DNA of 64,000 nucleotides from NCBI RefSeq assembly GCF_009720525.1, contig NZ_CP043930.1, positions 1,178,001 to 1,242,000 on the forward strand, in the 5' to 3' direction. Shown here in pieces: positions 19,601-34,600 of the stretch (position 1 is the stretch's first letter; each line of letters opens with the position of its first letter). The notes beneath the pieces are model-generated. The model had not been told where the DNA came from. It made no database searches and saw only the letters and a list, made by a program, of their open reading frames with translations. The translations under genes were made by a program, and so were the position numbers. The stretch comes from Gimesia benthica (GTDB taxonomy: Bacteria; Planctomycetota; Planctomycetia; Planctomycetales; Planctomycetaceae).

Positions 19601-22600
19601 CCGGAGTTGGCACCAGTTGCATTGATCGTTAAGACATCGTCACCCGCTGTTCCTTTCAGTGTCAGGCTGCCGGCCAGAACGTGTGTATGCACTCCGATAT
19701 ATGTAATATCCTGATAGGAACCACTGAAAGAGATCTGCCCCTGATCCGTCCCACTTACAGTGTGCGTAGCAACTTCGCCTTGGGGAACATAATAAATCAA
19801 CTCATCATCCAGCGTCTCCGTCTGAGACCAATGATAGCCCTGAACTGTGATCTGAGAACTCAGACTGGGAACAATCTTATATAAATCCGCCTGGGAGTTG
19901 CCATAAACAAAAGTACGATAAGAGGATCCCAGTGTGATCAATTCCCCAGCCAGATCCAGCACACCTCCGAGTCCATCGGCACTGTCATAATTAATTTGGA
20001 AATAGATGTTATGTGCTGTCGTTTGTAGCAGGGCCTGTTCCTGAATTGTCACATCATCGTCGGAATATAGGGCAACATAGCCTGTCTCCGATTGCAGCGT
20101 CACCCCTGAGTGAACCAGAATATCTTCATCCGGACTGGCTACTGACGAGTCAAACGACCAAAGCAAGAGACTTTTATGAGCAGATACATTCTCGAGCACC
20201 TCCAGGCTCCCGACAGATCGAACTGAAACCCGCTCATTTGTGGATTCAACTCCCTCCAGTCCACTAACGCCCCCAATGATCAGATCACCGGTATTGGTGA
20301 TGTCAATGATCCCATAAGCAACTGCCTCCAGAGTTCCGACCTCAGTCCGCAGAAAATCACCAATGAGACCATTAACTGCAGACAAAATCGCTCGCGACGC
20401 TCTAATATTTACACTGTCAGTACCGTTAGCAATGTCACCAGTTTTAGAAGTGATCTCGACGGTCCCCGAACTGATCACTTCCATGAGCTCAATCGTATTC
20501 TCTGCCAGCAGCCTGAGATCTCCATCACCCGTATTGAGCGAACTGTTTGTATTCGGAAAATCAATTGTAATCGCGACAATATCCAGGTCGCCTGCCCCGC
20601 TTACAGCTCCTGCGATCTGGACCGTTTCTCCATAGATAGTGATCTCACCACTGCCCAGATTTAAACCGTCGCCCAGCATCACATTCAGATTCTGATTATC
20701 ATTGAGGATCGTAACATCCGCATGGAACCCTTCCCCCATGGAATTCAGAGTCATGAGCGGGTCATAGTTAGGATGACTTTCTACGCTCACCGACAGAGCT
20801 TCGGAGGGAGAACTGAATGTCAGCAATGTTCCATAATTGGAATCGATGGACGTCAGCCCTGATCCGGCGTCATTGACTGTCAAAGTCTGTGAGTTAATTG
20901 AACGGTAATTTAATTTGAGATTTTCCACAGTCCCCTGGTTGCGAACTTCTTCCAGATCAAAGTAACGGATCGCAGGAGTCGTTATTCCCTCATAGTAGAC
21001 AGTCCCCACACCTTCAAACAGAAACTCCATTTGAGCCTCTAAACTGTTACCACCCACAATTTCCAGAGTGTCGCCCAGTGTCTCTCCTTCACTGCCTCCC
21101 ACAAAGTTAATGCCACTGCCCGGTTGGAAGACCCCATCAACGGGATGATTGATTACCAGCTGATCATCTCCACTCAGACCAAAGAAGGTGAGACTTTCAA
21201 TATCAGCAAACGGGTTCACCTGACCGTCATTCAATTGCCAGGTACCGGAAGCAGCCCCTGTGGCATTGATGGTCAACACGTCATCACCGGTTGTGCCAGT
21301 CAACTGCAGGTGTGCATTATCCACTACGGGCGGCACTCCAGCATTGATTACGGTCTCAATCTCATAATATTCAATGTTCTGAAAACCATCCGAATAGCTG
21401 ATGACACCACTACCTGTAGTACTGCCAGCCGTATCTGTGCCGGTCACACCTTCCGGGGTGTAATAGTAGATGGTGTCGCCCGGAGAGGTTTCCGTTCCCG
21501 GTGCTCCACCTGCAATCCAGATCTGATTTTCCAGACCGGGATAAATATAGAATGAATCGGAAAGCGTTCCTCCAAATATGTTAACAAGATCATTACGCTC
21601 GACCAGTTGCCCCCTTAAATCGAGCCGTCCTCCCTCGCCGTCCAGAGCACTTGTACCAACCCGGAGATGAATATCACCCCCACTCAACAGGCTGTTATGC
21701 TCCAGCGTCAGATCATCGCTTGAGTACAGCTGAATAGAAGCATAATCCGACGCCTGTAATACAACCCCCGACTCAATCACCAGGTTGTGATCCGCACTCG
21801 CATTATCGACGGCTTCCATAGTATAAAGCCGAATATCTGAAGACCTGATGTCTTCCTTGACCGTCAACCCTCCATAGGTTCTAACACTAACCGCACCCGC
21901 CAGAGAGTTGATTCCTACCAGTTCGCTAATCCCACCGACAGTCAAATCCGTCAAGTTGATTAGGTCAACACCATAATAAGCATAGGCTTCCAGGAACCCA
22001 ATCTCTGTGCGCAGAGATCGAATCGCGGCCTTTTCCGAGATCAACACAGCTGAAGCGGCGGTAAAACTGTTACTCGCTCCCCCTCCCTGAATATCTCCAT
22101 CATGCGTCGTCACCTTGACGTCACCGGTGGTTCGCAGCCCCCCAACAATGATACGACCATCGGATTGCAGTTCGATGGTTCCCGCGCCCGCATCAATCTC
22201 ATAATCCCAGTCGGTAAACGAAATCGTACTTCCATGAATCGTAACATCACTCGTACTGCTGACATCACCAGCGACGGAGACTTCCCCCGCATCAACGATG
22301 AGCTTTGCCCCGCCCAGATCCAGGCCATTGTTCAAGATCACCGCTTCCTGTCTGTCCCGTCCCACCTGCAGGGTCCCGGTCATGCCTGAGCCCAGCGAAT
22401 TCAGTTGAATGGTGGCGGCTTCAGTGTCTCCCACAACGGCCAGAGTCCCTGTAAAACTGCCAACCAGCACAGAGGCGTTACCGGTCACTCGGGTCTGAAT
22501 ACCATCATCGGAGGACACCGTCAGACTGTCCCCGGTCAGAGTCGTCTCAGCAGTACCCATCTCTGAGACGATGGTAGGCACTCCCAGGTAACGAATGGTC

Positions 22601-25600
22601 GCCTCCGAGGCACCGTTAAAGTAGACCGCATTCTGACCTGCCACCAGGCGATGTTCTTCTGAAGTGGCATATCCTCCCTGAAGTTCCAGCACGTCCCCGG
22701 CCTGACCACCGGCATCGTACAAGACTCCATTCGCGGGATTGAAAATCATGCCATCAGGATTGTTGATCAGCAATCGATCGTCGCCCATCAATCCATAAAA
22801 GACCAGTTCATCGATACTGGAGAACGCCACTTCCGGGCCGGAGTTCAATTGCCAGGTTCCGGAATTGGCATCGGTGGCATTTATCGTGAGCACATCATCA
22901 CCGGCAGTTCCAACGATTTTTAACTGGCCGGAGAGTTGAGCAGGATCTCCCTGCTGCAGTGTTTCAACGTTGTTATAAATGATGTCTTTATAATCGCCCG
23001 TAAATGTAAGAGTACCATTTGCATCACTTGACGGAACCTGAGCTAATATGACTCCCTCGGGCAGCAGGTAATTCAGCGTATCACCGATCAGGTCTGGATT
23101 AGCAGGCGAATCAGCAAGTACACCAATATGGGAATTCAGGCTGGGGGTGATCCAGAAGGTATCAGCCTGCGTGCTTCCATAAAGGTAAGCACGATAAGAG
23201 GGGCTCTGAGTTACCAGATTTCCATCCAGATTGAGTACTCCTCCGACACCATCCGCACTTTGATAATTAACCCGTAAATAGATATTGGAAGAGAGAGTCT
23301 CAAGCGTCACCTGTTCCTCGATTATCAGGTCATCATCGGAATACAGGGCAACATAGTTTGTTTCGGAATGCAGCCTCACCCCTGAATGAACCAGGATATC
23401 TTCATCCAGGCTGGCTACTGACGAGTCCTGCGTCCAAAGCAACAGGTTCGTATAAGAGGATACGTTCTCCTTGACCTGCATACTCCCCAAAGACCGGACG
23501 ATCACGCGACCATAAGTCGATTCGATCCCTTCCAGTTCACTGATACCTCCGATAATCAGGTCTCCAGTATTGGTGAGGTCGATATAAGAGTATGCAACCA
23601 CTTCGAGATTTCCAAGCTCGGTCTCCAATCCGAGGACAGCATCATTTTCGGCAGACAGAATTGCTCGCGAAGCCGTTATATTATTCGCGCTACCATTGCC
23701 GTCATAGATCCCGCCAGTCAAAGAGGTGATCTCCACGTCCCCTTTGCTGATCACTTCCTTGAGTGTAATCGAACTCTCTGTCAGCAGTCGGAGATCGCCA
23801 TCACCTGTATTCAGGGAACTGTTTGGATTGGGAAACTCGATCGTAGTCGCGACAACATCCAGGTCGCCCTCTCCGGTGACAGTTCCTGCGACCTGGACGG
23901 TTTCCGCATCGATGGAGACATCGCCACTGCCCAGGTTTAGCCCATCACCCAGAGTGATGCTGGTATTTTTATCCCGATCATTAATAATCAAGTCAGCTGC
24001 GAACCCCGCTCCCAGGGAATTCAGATTGATCTGGTAATCATTCAGTGGTTGATTACCAAACTGCAGCGTCAGAGTCTCGATGGGCGAGATCAGTTTTAAC
24101 GGGGTGCCAAAAACGCAATCAAAGGCAGTCACACCTGCCCCGGCGTCACTGATTGTGAGTGGCTGTGTTCCCGGAAAGCTGTAATAGATCTGCTGATTTG
24201 TAACCGAAAGCTCAGAAGACAATTCTTCCAGATTGAAGTGATTGATCGCTGGTGCTGCCCCATTACCGTAAAAAATCCGGCCACGATTATCAGCAACGAA
24301 CTCAAACTCGCTGTCTTCAATCACACCCCCGATGATTTCCAGGGTGTCTCCCAGCGTCTCGCCCCCTGTACCACCACCATAGTTGATACCTCCCGCAGGG
24401 TGAAATACGCCATCGACCGGATTATGAATCACCAGCCGGTCATCACCTTCCAGACCAAAGAATGTGAAGCTTTCGATGTCATCAAAACTGACTACTGGCC
24501 CAGCATTTAATTGCCAGGTTCCGGAATTCGAATCCGTCGCGTTGACCGTCAAGACGTCATTGCCGGAAGTACCAGCGACTGAGATCCAGGCTGGATCTGG
24601 TTCAGGAGGCGTGCCTGCATTTTCGATCGTTTCTACATCGACATGCAGTATCTCCTGATAGCCTCCTGAAAAAGTGACTGTTCCCACGGTGGTACTGGAA
24701 CTGGACAACATGGCCGTGACACCTTCCGGGGTGTAATAATACAGCGTATCCGCCGGAGAAGTTGGATCGTTAGCATCAAGATAAATCCGGTTCCTCTGAC
24801 TGGGGCTAATGTAAAAGGAATCCGCCTGAGCCCCACCATAAATCCCCGCATATGAGCCCCCAAAAACGGTCAGTTCTCCCAGTAAATCCAGCCTCCCTCC
24901 ACTGGCATCATCACCTCCTCCAACATCAACGTTGAGATAGACACTGAACGAAGTCAGCAATGCATTCTGTTCGATCAGCAGGTCATCACATGATCTAAGA
25001 GAAATACTAGAGCCGCCCTGCAGGTACACTCCTGAATTTACAATCAGATTTCGATCAGCAGAGGGATTATCAAAATCCAGTGTTGAAAGAGTGATCCCGC
25101 CCAGTGAGATCAGATCTTCACTGACCTGCAGGTTGCCATAGTTATAGACACTGATCCCCCCCGCCAATGTTTCGATTCCCACCAGATCACTGATCCCACC
25201 AATGGTCAGGTCCCCGGTATTACTGATAGCGCCCCCATCATAGGCGATCACTTCCAGACGACTTAATTCTGTATACAGCTGATTGGAATAACCAACATTG
25301 CCTTGTTCTGCAGACATCACGGCAGAGTAAGCTTTGATCAGGGACGCCCCCGTGGTGACTCTACGAATATCTCCATTCAGCGAAGTCAGTACCACAGTTC
25401 CTGTCGTTGTCAGATTGCCAACGATCAGGTCTTCACTGGATATCAGTTCGATGTTTCCTGCACCGGCATCAATCCCACTGTTCGCATCTGCAAATGTAAT
25501 CGTGTTTGCTTCGATCTGAAGATCACCAGAACGCGTGACTTCACCGGTCACCTGCGCGGAACCTGCGCGGATTGTGAGATCTGCGCTGCCCAGATTCAGG

Positions 25601-28600
25601 CCATCGTTCAAGATCACAGTTTCCTGTTGGTTTCCACCGATCAGCAGCGTCCCCAACATTCCCGATCCCAGTGAATTGAGCTGAATCGTCGCGGATGGTG
25701 AGGTTCCCTCTACCGCCAGGAGACCAGAATAACTTGTAAAGAGCACTCCCGTATTTCCGGTGACTCGTGTTTGCACACCATCATCCGAGGAAACAGTTAG
25801 ACTCTCACCCACCACTGTGGTCGCCACGGCGTCGGTATCCGCGATGACAGTTCCGAGGCCCTGATAACGCACGGTGGGGTCCACAGAACCGTTGAAATAG
25901 ATCGCATTCTGGCCCTCGTCCAGCCGATGTTGCACGGACTGGACTGTCCCCCCTGCGAGTTCCAGTTCGTCCCCTGCCTGACCGCCAGCATCATACAGAA
26001 TTCCACCAGTCGGATTGAAAATCGCTCCATCGGGATGATTGATTACCAGCCGGTCATCGCCCGTCAGACCATAAAAGACCAGTTCATCGATATCGGAGAA
26101 CGCCACCTCCGGACCAGCGTTGAGCTGCCAGGTTCCGGCATTTTCATTTGTGGCGTTGATCGTGAGCACATCATCGGCGGCTGTTCCTTCAAATCTTAGC
26201 TTACGCGCCAGTTGATCAGGATTACTCTGCTCGAGTATTTCGATATCTGAATATTGAATGTTGTCATATCCGCCAGTGTACGAGATAGAGCCCTGGGACT
26301 CACTCGTGGAATTCTGAGTAGCGGTCTCTCCCTCCGGAACCATGTAAAACAGTGTGTCACCAACCAAGCCTGGAGAAGCAGGTTCGTTACCTTCGATCTC
26401 GATCAGAGCCCCTTGGCTGGGTGTAACCCGGAATGAGTCCGCCTGTGAACTACCTGTAATGTTAGTAACATAATTCGATCCAGAGGTGTTTACCTGCCCT
26501 ATTAAGTCCAGTATGCCTCCCACCCCATCTGTACTGTCGTAATTGACTCGTAGATTGATTTCAGTTTCAGACCAAAGCCGTGCCTGTTCTTCAATCTTCA
26601 GATCGTCAGCGGCATTTAAAGTGATAGAATTAAACTGCGTAGAAATAATTACATCTGACTTAACCTGAATATCTTCACTAAGACTGGCACTTGCAGAATC
26701 CTGTGTCCATAGCACGACAAAATCAAAAGCTCTGACATTTTCGCCTACTTGCATACCTCCCATAGTCTGTACCGAGACCCACTCATCAAATGATTGAATC
26801 CCCTGTAGATCACTGACTCCACCAATCACCAGATCACCGGTATTAATGATCTCAATGCTTCCTCGTGCAACCGCTTCCAGATATCCAATCTCCGTCTCCA
26901 GGGATAGAATCTCACCCTCATACTCAGCATCGAGAATTGCCTTAGAGGCTGAGATATTCGTAGCGCTGCCATTATTATCAATAATATCACCCTCAATGGT
27001 GGTAATATCGACGGTCCCCGTCGTCAATACATGTCCCAGGTAGATGCTTCTCTCTGCCTGCAGGCTAAGGTCGCCAGCACCGGTATCAAGCGAACTGTTG
27101 AGGTCAGTAAAATCAATTGTTGACGCCGAAATATCCAGATCGCCTTCGCGAGTCACGGCCCCAGCAATTTGAACGATTCCAGCCTGGATACTGACTTCCC
27201 CGCTCCCCAGGTCCAGTCCGTCATTGAGTATGACGGTTTCCTGTTTTTCACTACCTGCCTGAAAAGTCCCCGTCAATCCGGATCCCAAGGAATTCAGTTG
27301 TATGGACGCAGCTCCGGTATCCCCCGCGACTGATAACGTCCCCGTGAAACTCTCAAATACGACGGATGTGTTAGCCCCGGTCACATGAGTCTGAATGCCA
27401 TCATCAGAAGAGACTGTCAAATTGTCCCCGGTCAAAATCGTCTCAGCCGTATCCAGTTTAGAGAGAACCCTGGAGACTCCCAGATGGCGAATCGTAGCCT
27501 CAATACTTTCGTTAAAGTAGACCGCGTGCTGGCCTGCTACCAGACGATGCTCTTCTGAAGTTGCGAATCCCCCTGTGAGTTCCAGTTCGTCGTCCGCCTG
27601 ACCGCCGGCATCGTACAGAATTCCGCCCACCGGATTAAAAATCATCCCCTCAGGATGATTGATCACCAGCCGGTCATCACCAGTCAGACCATAAAAGGCG
27701 AGTTCGTCGATCGCAGAAAAAGCCACCGCTGGTCCGTCATTGAGCTGCCAGGTTCCGGAATTCACATCAGTCGCATTGATCGTGAGCACATCATCGCCGG
27801 CAGTTCCATCAATTCTCAACTGGCCAGCCAGTTGAGCAAGATCTCCTTCCTGCACAGTTTCAATACTCGTAAAATCGATGTATTGATAACTGCCTGAAAA
27901 TAAAATGATTCCATTGGAGACATTCGAAGGGGTTAAGGTGGCCGTCTCCCGGTCTGGAGTAAGGTAAATCAGTGTGTCTGCAATGAGATCAGGGGCTGCC
28001 GGATTATCTCCGTATACTACAATAACGGAATTTTGACTCGGTGCTATCAGGAAGGCATCGGCCTGAGGACTGCCAACAATCACTGCGCGATATATGGGAT
28101 CCAGGATCTTCAAATTCCCGACCAGATTCAAAACGCCTCCGACACCATCAGTACTTTGATAATTCACATGTAAATAGATGTGAGTACCAAGCGCCTCCAA
28201 CGTGGCCTGTTCCTCGACCGTGAGATCATCAGCAGAAAAGAGGGCAACATAATCGGTTTCCGATTGCAGCGTCACCCCTGAGTGAACCAGGATATCTTCA
28301 TCCAGGCTGGCTACTGACGAGTCCTGGGTCAAAAGCGTCAGACGTTCATAAGCAGATACATTCTCCTCTACCTTCATGCTTCCCACAGACTGGACGATGA
28401 CCCGCCCATAAGTCGATTCAACCCCTTTCAGTTCACTAACGCCCCCGATGATCAGGTCGCCGGTATTGGTGATGTCGATATTCCCATATGCCACCGCTTC
28501 CAGATTTCCGACCTCGGTCTCCAAAGAACTGATAGCACCGTTTTCGGCAGACAGAATTGCTCGCGAAGCCGTTATATTATTCGCGCTACCATTGCCGTCA

Positions 28601-31600
28601 TAGATGCCGCCAGTCAAAGAAGTGATCTCGACGTCCCCTGTGCTGATCACCTCCTGGAGCGTAATCGAATTCTCTGCCAAGAGGTTGAGATTACCATCAC
28701 CCGTGTTGAGGGAACTGTTTGGATTGGGAAACTCGATCGTGGTCGCCACAACATCCAGGTCTCCTTCCCCGCTGACGCTTCCTGCGATTTGGACAGTCTC
28801 TGCACTAATGGACACATTGCCACTGCCCATGTTTAGTCCATCTCCCAGAGTGATGCTGGTATTGTCATCCCGATCATCAATAATCAAGTCGGCACTGAAC
28901 CCCGCTCCCAGGGAATTCAGATTGATCTGGTAATCATTCAACGGTTGATTGCCATACTGCAGAGACAGTGTCTCGATCGGTGAAATTAATTTCAAAGGTG
29001 TGGCATAATCGGGATCAAAGGCGGTCATGCCTGCCCCGGCATCACTAATCGATAGAGGCCGTGGCCCTGGAAAGCTGTAATAGATCCGCTGATTTGTAAC
29101 CGAAAGTTCAGAAGACAGTTCTTCCAGATTTACATGATTGATTGCTGACGCAGCCATGCCTCCATAAAAAACCCGGCCTCGGTTATAATCAATGAACTGA
29201 AATTCGCTGTCTTCGATCGTCCCACCAATGATTTGCAGGCTATCGCCCAGTGTCTCGCCGCCTGTGCCTCCACCATAGTTGATGCCTCCTGCCGGATGAA
29301 ACACTCCATCGACCGGATTATTAATCACCAGCCTGTCATCACCTTCCAGACCAAAGAATGTGAAGCTTTCGATGTCATCAAAACTGACTACAGGCCCAGC
29401 ATTCAATTGCCAGGTTCCGGAATTCGAATCCGTCGCGTTGACCGTCAAGACGTCATTGCCGGAAGTACCAGCGACTGAGATCCAGGTGGGATCTGGTGCG
29501 GGGGGAGTGCCTGCATTTTCAATGTTTTCTACATCGACATGCAGTATCTCCTGATAGCCTCCTGAAAAAGTGACTGTTCCCACGTTGGTGCTGGAACTGG
29601 ACAATGTGGCTGTGACGCCTTCCGGGGTATAATAATACAGTGTATCCGCCGGAGAAGTTGGATCGTTAGCATCAAGATAAATCCGGTTCCTCTGACTGGG
29701 ATTGATATAAAAGGAATCCGCCTGAGCTCCACCATAAATTCGCGCTTGTTCGCCCCAAAAAACGGCCAGTTCACCCAGTAAATCCAACCTCCCGCCACTG
29801 GTATCATCACCTCCCCCTACATCAACGTTGAGATAGACCCTGTACGAAGTCAGCAATGCATTCTGTTCGATCAGCAGGTCATCACATGATACCAGCGACA
29901 TTCCAGAGCCGCTCTGCAGGAACACTCCCGAATCTACAATCAGATTTCGATCAGCAGAAGGATTATCAATATCCAGTGTGTACAGAGCCACCCCGCCCAG
30001 AGATATCAGATCTTCACTGACCTGCAGTTTGCCATAGTTATAGACACTGATCCCCCCCGCCAATGTTTCGATCCCCACCAGATCACTGATCCCACCAATG
30101 GTCAGGTCCCCGGTATTTCTGATAGCGACCCCATCAAAGGCTATAACTTCCAGGCGACTTAATTCTGTATACAGCTGATTGGAATAACCAACATTGCCTT
30201 GTTCCGCAGACATCACGGCAGAGAAAGCTTTGATCAGGGACGCCCCCGTGGTGACTCTACGAATATCACCAGTTAATGAAGTCAGTACCACAGTTCCCGT
30301 CGTTGTCAGGTTGCCAACAATCAGATCTTCACTGGAAATCAGCTCAATCCCTCCGGCACCGGCATCAATCCCACTATTCTCATCGGCAAACGTAATCATG
30401 GTCGCCTCGATCTGCAGATCACCGGAGCCTGTGACTTTACCGGTCACCTGCGCGGAACCGGCGTGGATCGTGAGATCCGCACTGCCCAGATTCAGGCCAT
30501 CGTTCAAGATCACAGTTTCCTGTTGGTTGCCACCGATCAGCAGCGTCCCCGACACTCCCGATCCCAGTGAATTGAGCTGTAGCGTCGCTGATGCCGAGGT
30601 CCCCTCTACCGCCAGGAGACCAGAATAACTCGTAAAGAGCACTCCCGTATTACCGGTGACTCGCGTTTGCACGCCATCATCTGATGAAACAGTTAGACTA
30701 TCCCCCACCACTGTGGTCGCCACAGCATCGGTGTCCACGATGACAGTTCCCACACCCAGATAACGCACGGTGGGGCCCACAGAACCGTTGAAATAGATCG
30801 CATTCTGTCCCTCGTTCAGCTGATGTTGTACGGACTGGACTGTCCCTCCTGTGAGTTCCAGTTCGTCGCCGGCCTGACCACCGGCATCGTACACGATTCC
30901 ATTCGCAGGATTGAAAATCATCCCCGCAGGATTATTGATCAGTAGTCGATCGTCGCCCGTCAATCCATAAAAAGCGAGCTCGTCAATCCCAGAAAATGCC
31001 ACCGCTGGTCCGTCATTCAACTGCCAGGTTCCAGAATTCGCATCAATCGCATTGATCGTGAGCACATCATCGCCGGCAGTTCCTTCAACTCTCAGCTGAT
31101 TGGCCAGCAACTGCAAATCAGCCTGCTGCAGAGTTTCGACTCCTGAATACTGAATGTCATCATAATCGCCTGTAAATGAAATCTTGCCAAACGTATCGCC
31201 CGACGGAATCACGGTCACAGTCTCTCCCTCCGGAGTGATGTAACTCAAGCTGTCTGTTATCAAATCAGGTGATGCAGGACTGTCTGCCAATACGCTGATG
31301 TGCGAATTCAGACTGGGGGCGATCCTAAATGAATCTGCCTGGGAACTGCCATAGACCGACGTGCGATAAAAGGGTCCCCAAGTGGTCGTCTGACCAGACA
31401 GATCCAGAACACCGCCAACTCCATCGGCACTGTCATAATTGACATTTAAACTGATGTAATAAGCAGGCGCCAGTATTTCAGCCAGTTCTTCGACAGTTAA
31501 GTCGTCGTCCGCATACAGAGCGACTTCGTCATTTGCGGCATGGATCGCTACACCTGACTTCACAACAATATCTTCATTCAGACTCGCCACCGCCGAATCC

Positions 31601-34600
31601 AGTGTGGTGAGCGAAACGCCATTATGGGCTGTTACATTTTCGTGGACTTCCAGTCGTCCCTGTGTCTCGACGATGACATCCCCGCCCGTCGATTCCACAC
31701 CATCCAGTACACCGATGCCACCAAGGATTAGATCTCCGGTGTTGCTGATTTCGATGCTCCCATCAGCCACGGCTTCGAGACGTCCCATCTCCGTCTCCAG
31801 GGTATTCCCAATGCTGCCGTTAACCGCAGACAGAATTGCCTGAGATGCCTTGATATTGTTCAGACTGTCGTTGCCGTCAGTGATGTCACCATTCAAGGAC
31901 GTGATCTCGACAGTCCCCGTGCTGATGACTTCCGTGAGATTGATTGTAGTCTCAGCTTGCAGCCTGAAATCACCGGCACCGGTATTGAGCATGCTGTTGG
32001 CGTAGGGAAAGTCAATCGTAGCTGTCACGATTTCCAGATCACCTGTCCCGGTGACAGATCCGAAAACCCGCACTCTTCCCGTATTGATCGTGACATCAGC
32101 ACTGTCCAGATACAGGCCATCTGTCAGGATCACGGTGTTGTTATTGTGTCGATCATTGATGACAAAGTTGGCATCGAACCCTGCACCCAGTGAATTCAGA
32201 TGAATATAATACTGGTCACCTTGCAGTGGTCTGTTTCCGTACTGTAAAGACAGTGTTTCGATGGGTGTCTCCAGCTTCAGTGGTGTGCCATAAGCAGTAT
32301 CAAAGGCAGTCTTACCTGCCCCGGCATCACTGATCGACAGAAGTGTGGCTGGAATATTGTAATAAAGCTGCTGCTCCGTGACAGACAACTCAGAGACCAG
32401 TTCTTCCAGATCGAAGTAATTAATGGCGGGAACAGCCAGTCCGCCATAAAAAACCCGGCCCCGATCCTCGGTCAGGAACTCAAATTCGCTGTCAGCAACA
32501 AATCCACCAATAATTTCCAGGGAATCGCCCAGCGTCTCCCCCCCCGTGCCTCCGATGTAATCAACACCTGCTGGCGGTTGAAATACTCCATCCACAGGAT
32601 TATTGATCACCAGACGGTCGTCACCTTCCAGCCCAAGAAAGGTAAAATTCTCAATGTCCGAGAAACTGTTTATCGGCCCATCATTCAGTTGCCAGGTACC
32701 TGAGTTTGCACTGATGGCGTTAATCGTGAGCACATCATCACCGGCTGTTCCAGTAACTCTTATATGGCCAGCCTGTTGCTGCAGATCATCCTGCTGCAGG
32801 GTTTCAACAAAATTATAAATGATGTCTTTGAAGCCCCCTGTGAATAAAACGCGACCATTCACATCATCTGACGGAACTAAAGTCGCACTCTCCCCCTCGG
32901 GAACAGAGTAAATCAGCTCATCTTCCAGCGTCTCAGTCTGTGACCAGGGAATGTAGCCTCGAACGATGACCCTGGAATTCAGGCTGGGGGCAATCTGATA
33001 TAAATCCGCCTGGGGGCTACCGTAAACCTGAGTGCTATAAGAGGGATTTTGAGTGATCAATTCCCCAGCCAGATCCAGCACACCTCCGAGTCCATCGGCA
33101 CTGTCATAATTAACATAAAAATAGATATTATGCGCGGTGGTTTGAAGCAGGGCCTGTTCCTGGACTGTCACATCATCGTCGGAATAGAGGCCAACATAGC
33201 CTGTCTCCGATTGCAGCGTCACCCCTGAGTGAACCAGAATATCTTCATCGAGACTGGCAATTTCCGAGTCCAGCGTCCGTAGCCCCAAATTTGCATAAGA
33301 GGACACATCCTCCTGTACCTCGATGCTTCCTAAAGACAGGACGATGACCCGGCCAGAAGTCGATTCAATCCCCTCCAGTTCACTGACTCCACCGATGATC
33401 AGGTCGCCGGTATTGGTGATGTCGATATCTCCAACTGCCACCGCTTCCAGATTTCCAACAGCCGTTTCCAGGGTATAACCGATGCGACCATTGACTGCAG
33501 ACAGAATTGCCCGCGAAGCCGCAATGTTGTTCGCGCTGTCATTGTTGTCAGTGATGTCACCTGTTAACGAAGTAATCTCGACGGTCCCCGTAGTGCTCAC
33601 TTCCCTGAGCTCAATCGTATTCTCTGCCAGCAGTCTGAGATCGCCATCACCGGTATTGAGGGAGCTGTTCGTATTAGCAAATTCAATGGTAGTCGCAACG
33701 ATCTCCAGATCACCGGCACCCGTTACAGCGCCTGCAATCTGGACCGTTTCCCCATAAATGGTAAAAGCACCACTGCCCAGATTCAGGGTATCCCCCAGAA
33801 CCACGGTCTCAGTCCCCGCGCTGTCGAGGATCTCAAAATCTGCAGTGAGACTGGCTCCCAGATCATTCAGGTTCAGCGTATTGATTCCGGCCCCTGCATC
33901 CAGCGTCAGTTTGCCGGTGAAGTCCTGGAAGGTAATGATTTCACCAGCCGTCGAATCTACACTGAGCTGGCCACTCGCGGGACTACTGACAGTGATCGTT
34001 TCGTCCGCATCACTGTAAACCAGCGTAACCTGCGGCGCATCGATGGAGGAAGTGATTGTTTCCAGCCCGGTATAGCTGATCAAATCGAGTCCGGAATCAT
34101 TTATTTGGACTTTGCCATCGTGTTCATTTTCAAAAAGATATTCAGCAGAACCCGCTATCCCGGTCACATCCAGACTGTCAAAACCGCCCCCCTCTCCGCC
34201 GTTGAAAATCACCTTCAATCCCACAGCCGCCAGGGAAGCATCCACACTCACTCGATCATCACCAGTACCGCCATTGATATAGATCTCCCGGGTGATCAGT
34301 GCGGACAGCGGAATTGTGAATTGATTCAGATTGACCTGATTTCCCTCGACAGGCGGAACCAGGCGATTGTTCGGATGAGTTACGACCAGCGCACCATCAC
34401 TCACGGAGAGACTGACCGCTGCATTTTGATTAGTCAGGCTATTGAAGACCAGACTACCGTCTATGAGATCCGCCTTGAGATCGATGATCGGCTGATATTC
34501 ATAGGCGTAGGCAACCCCTGTCTGAACTCCGTCGTGAGCATGATTTCGCCAGCCAGCGATAATTGTTCTGCCACTGATGGCAATGCTTTCGGTGAAAGAG

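Noticed and set aside
19300-33900. Regular DNA repeats considered as CRISPR or satellite DNA.
   Set aside because: Units are over 1.6 kb, lie in one open reading frame and keep phase; they are protein repeats.
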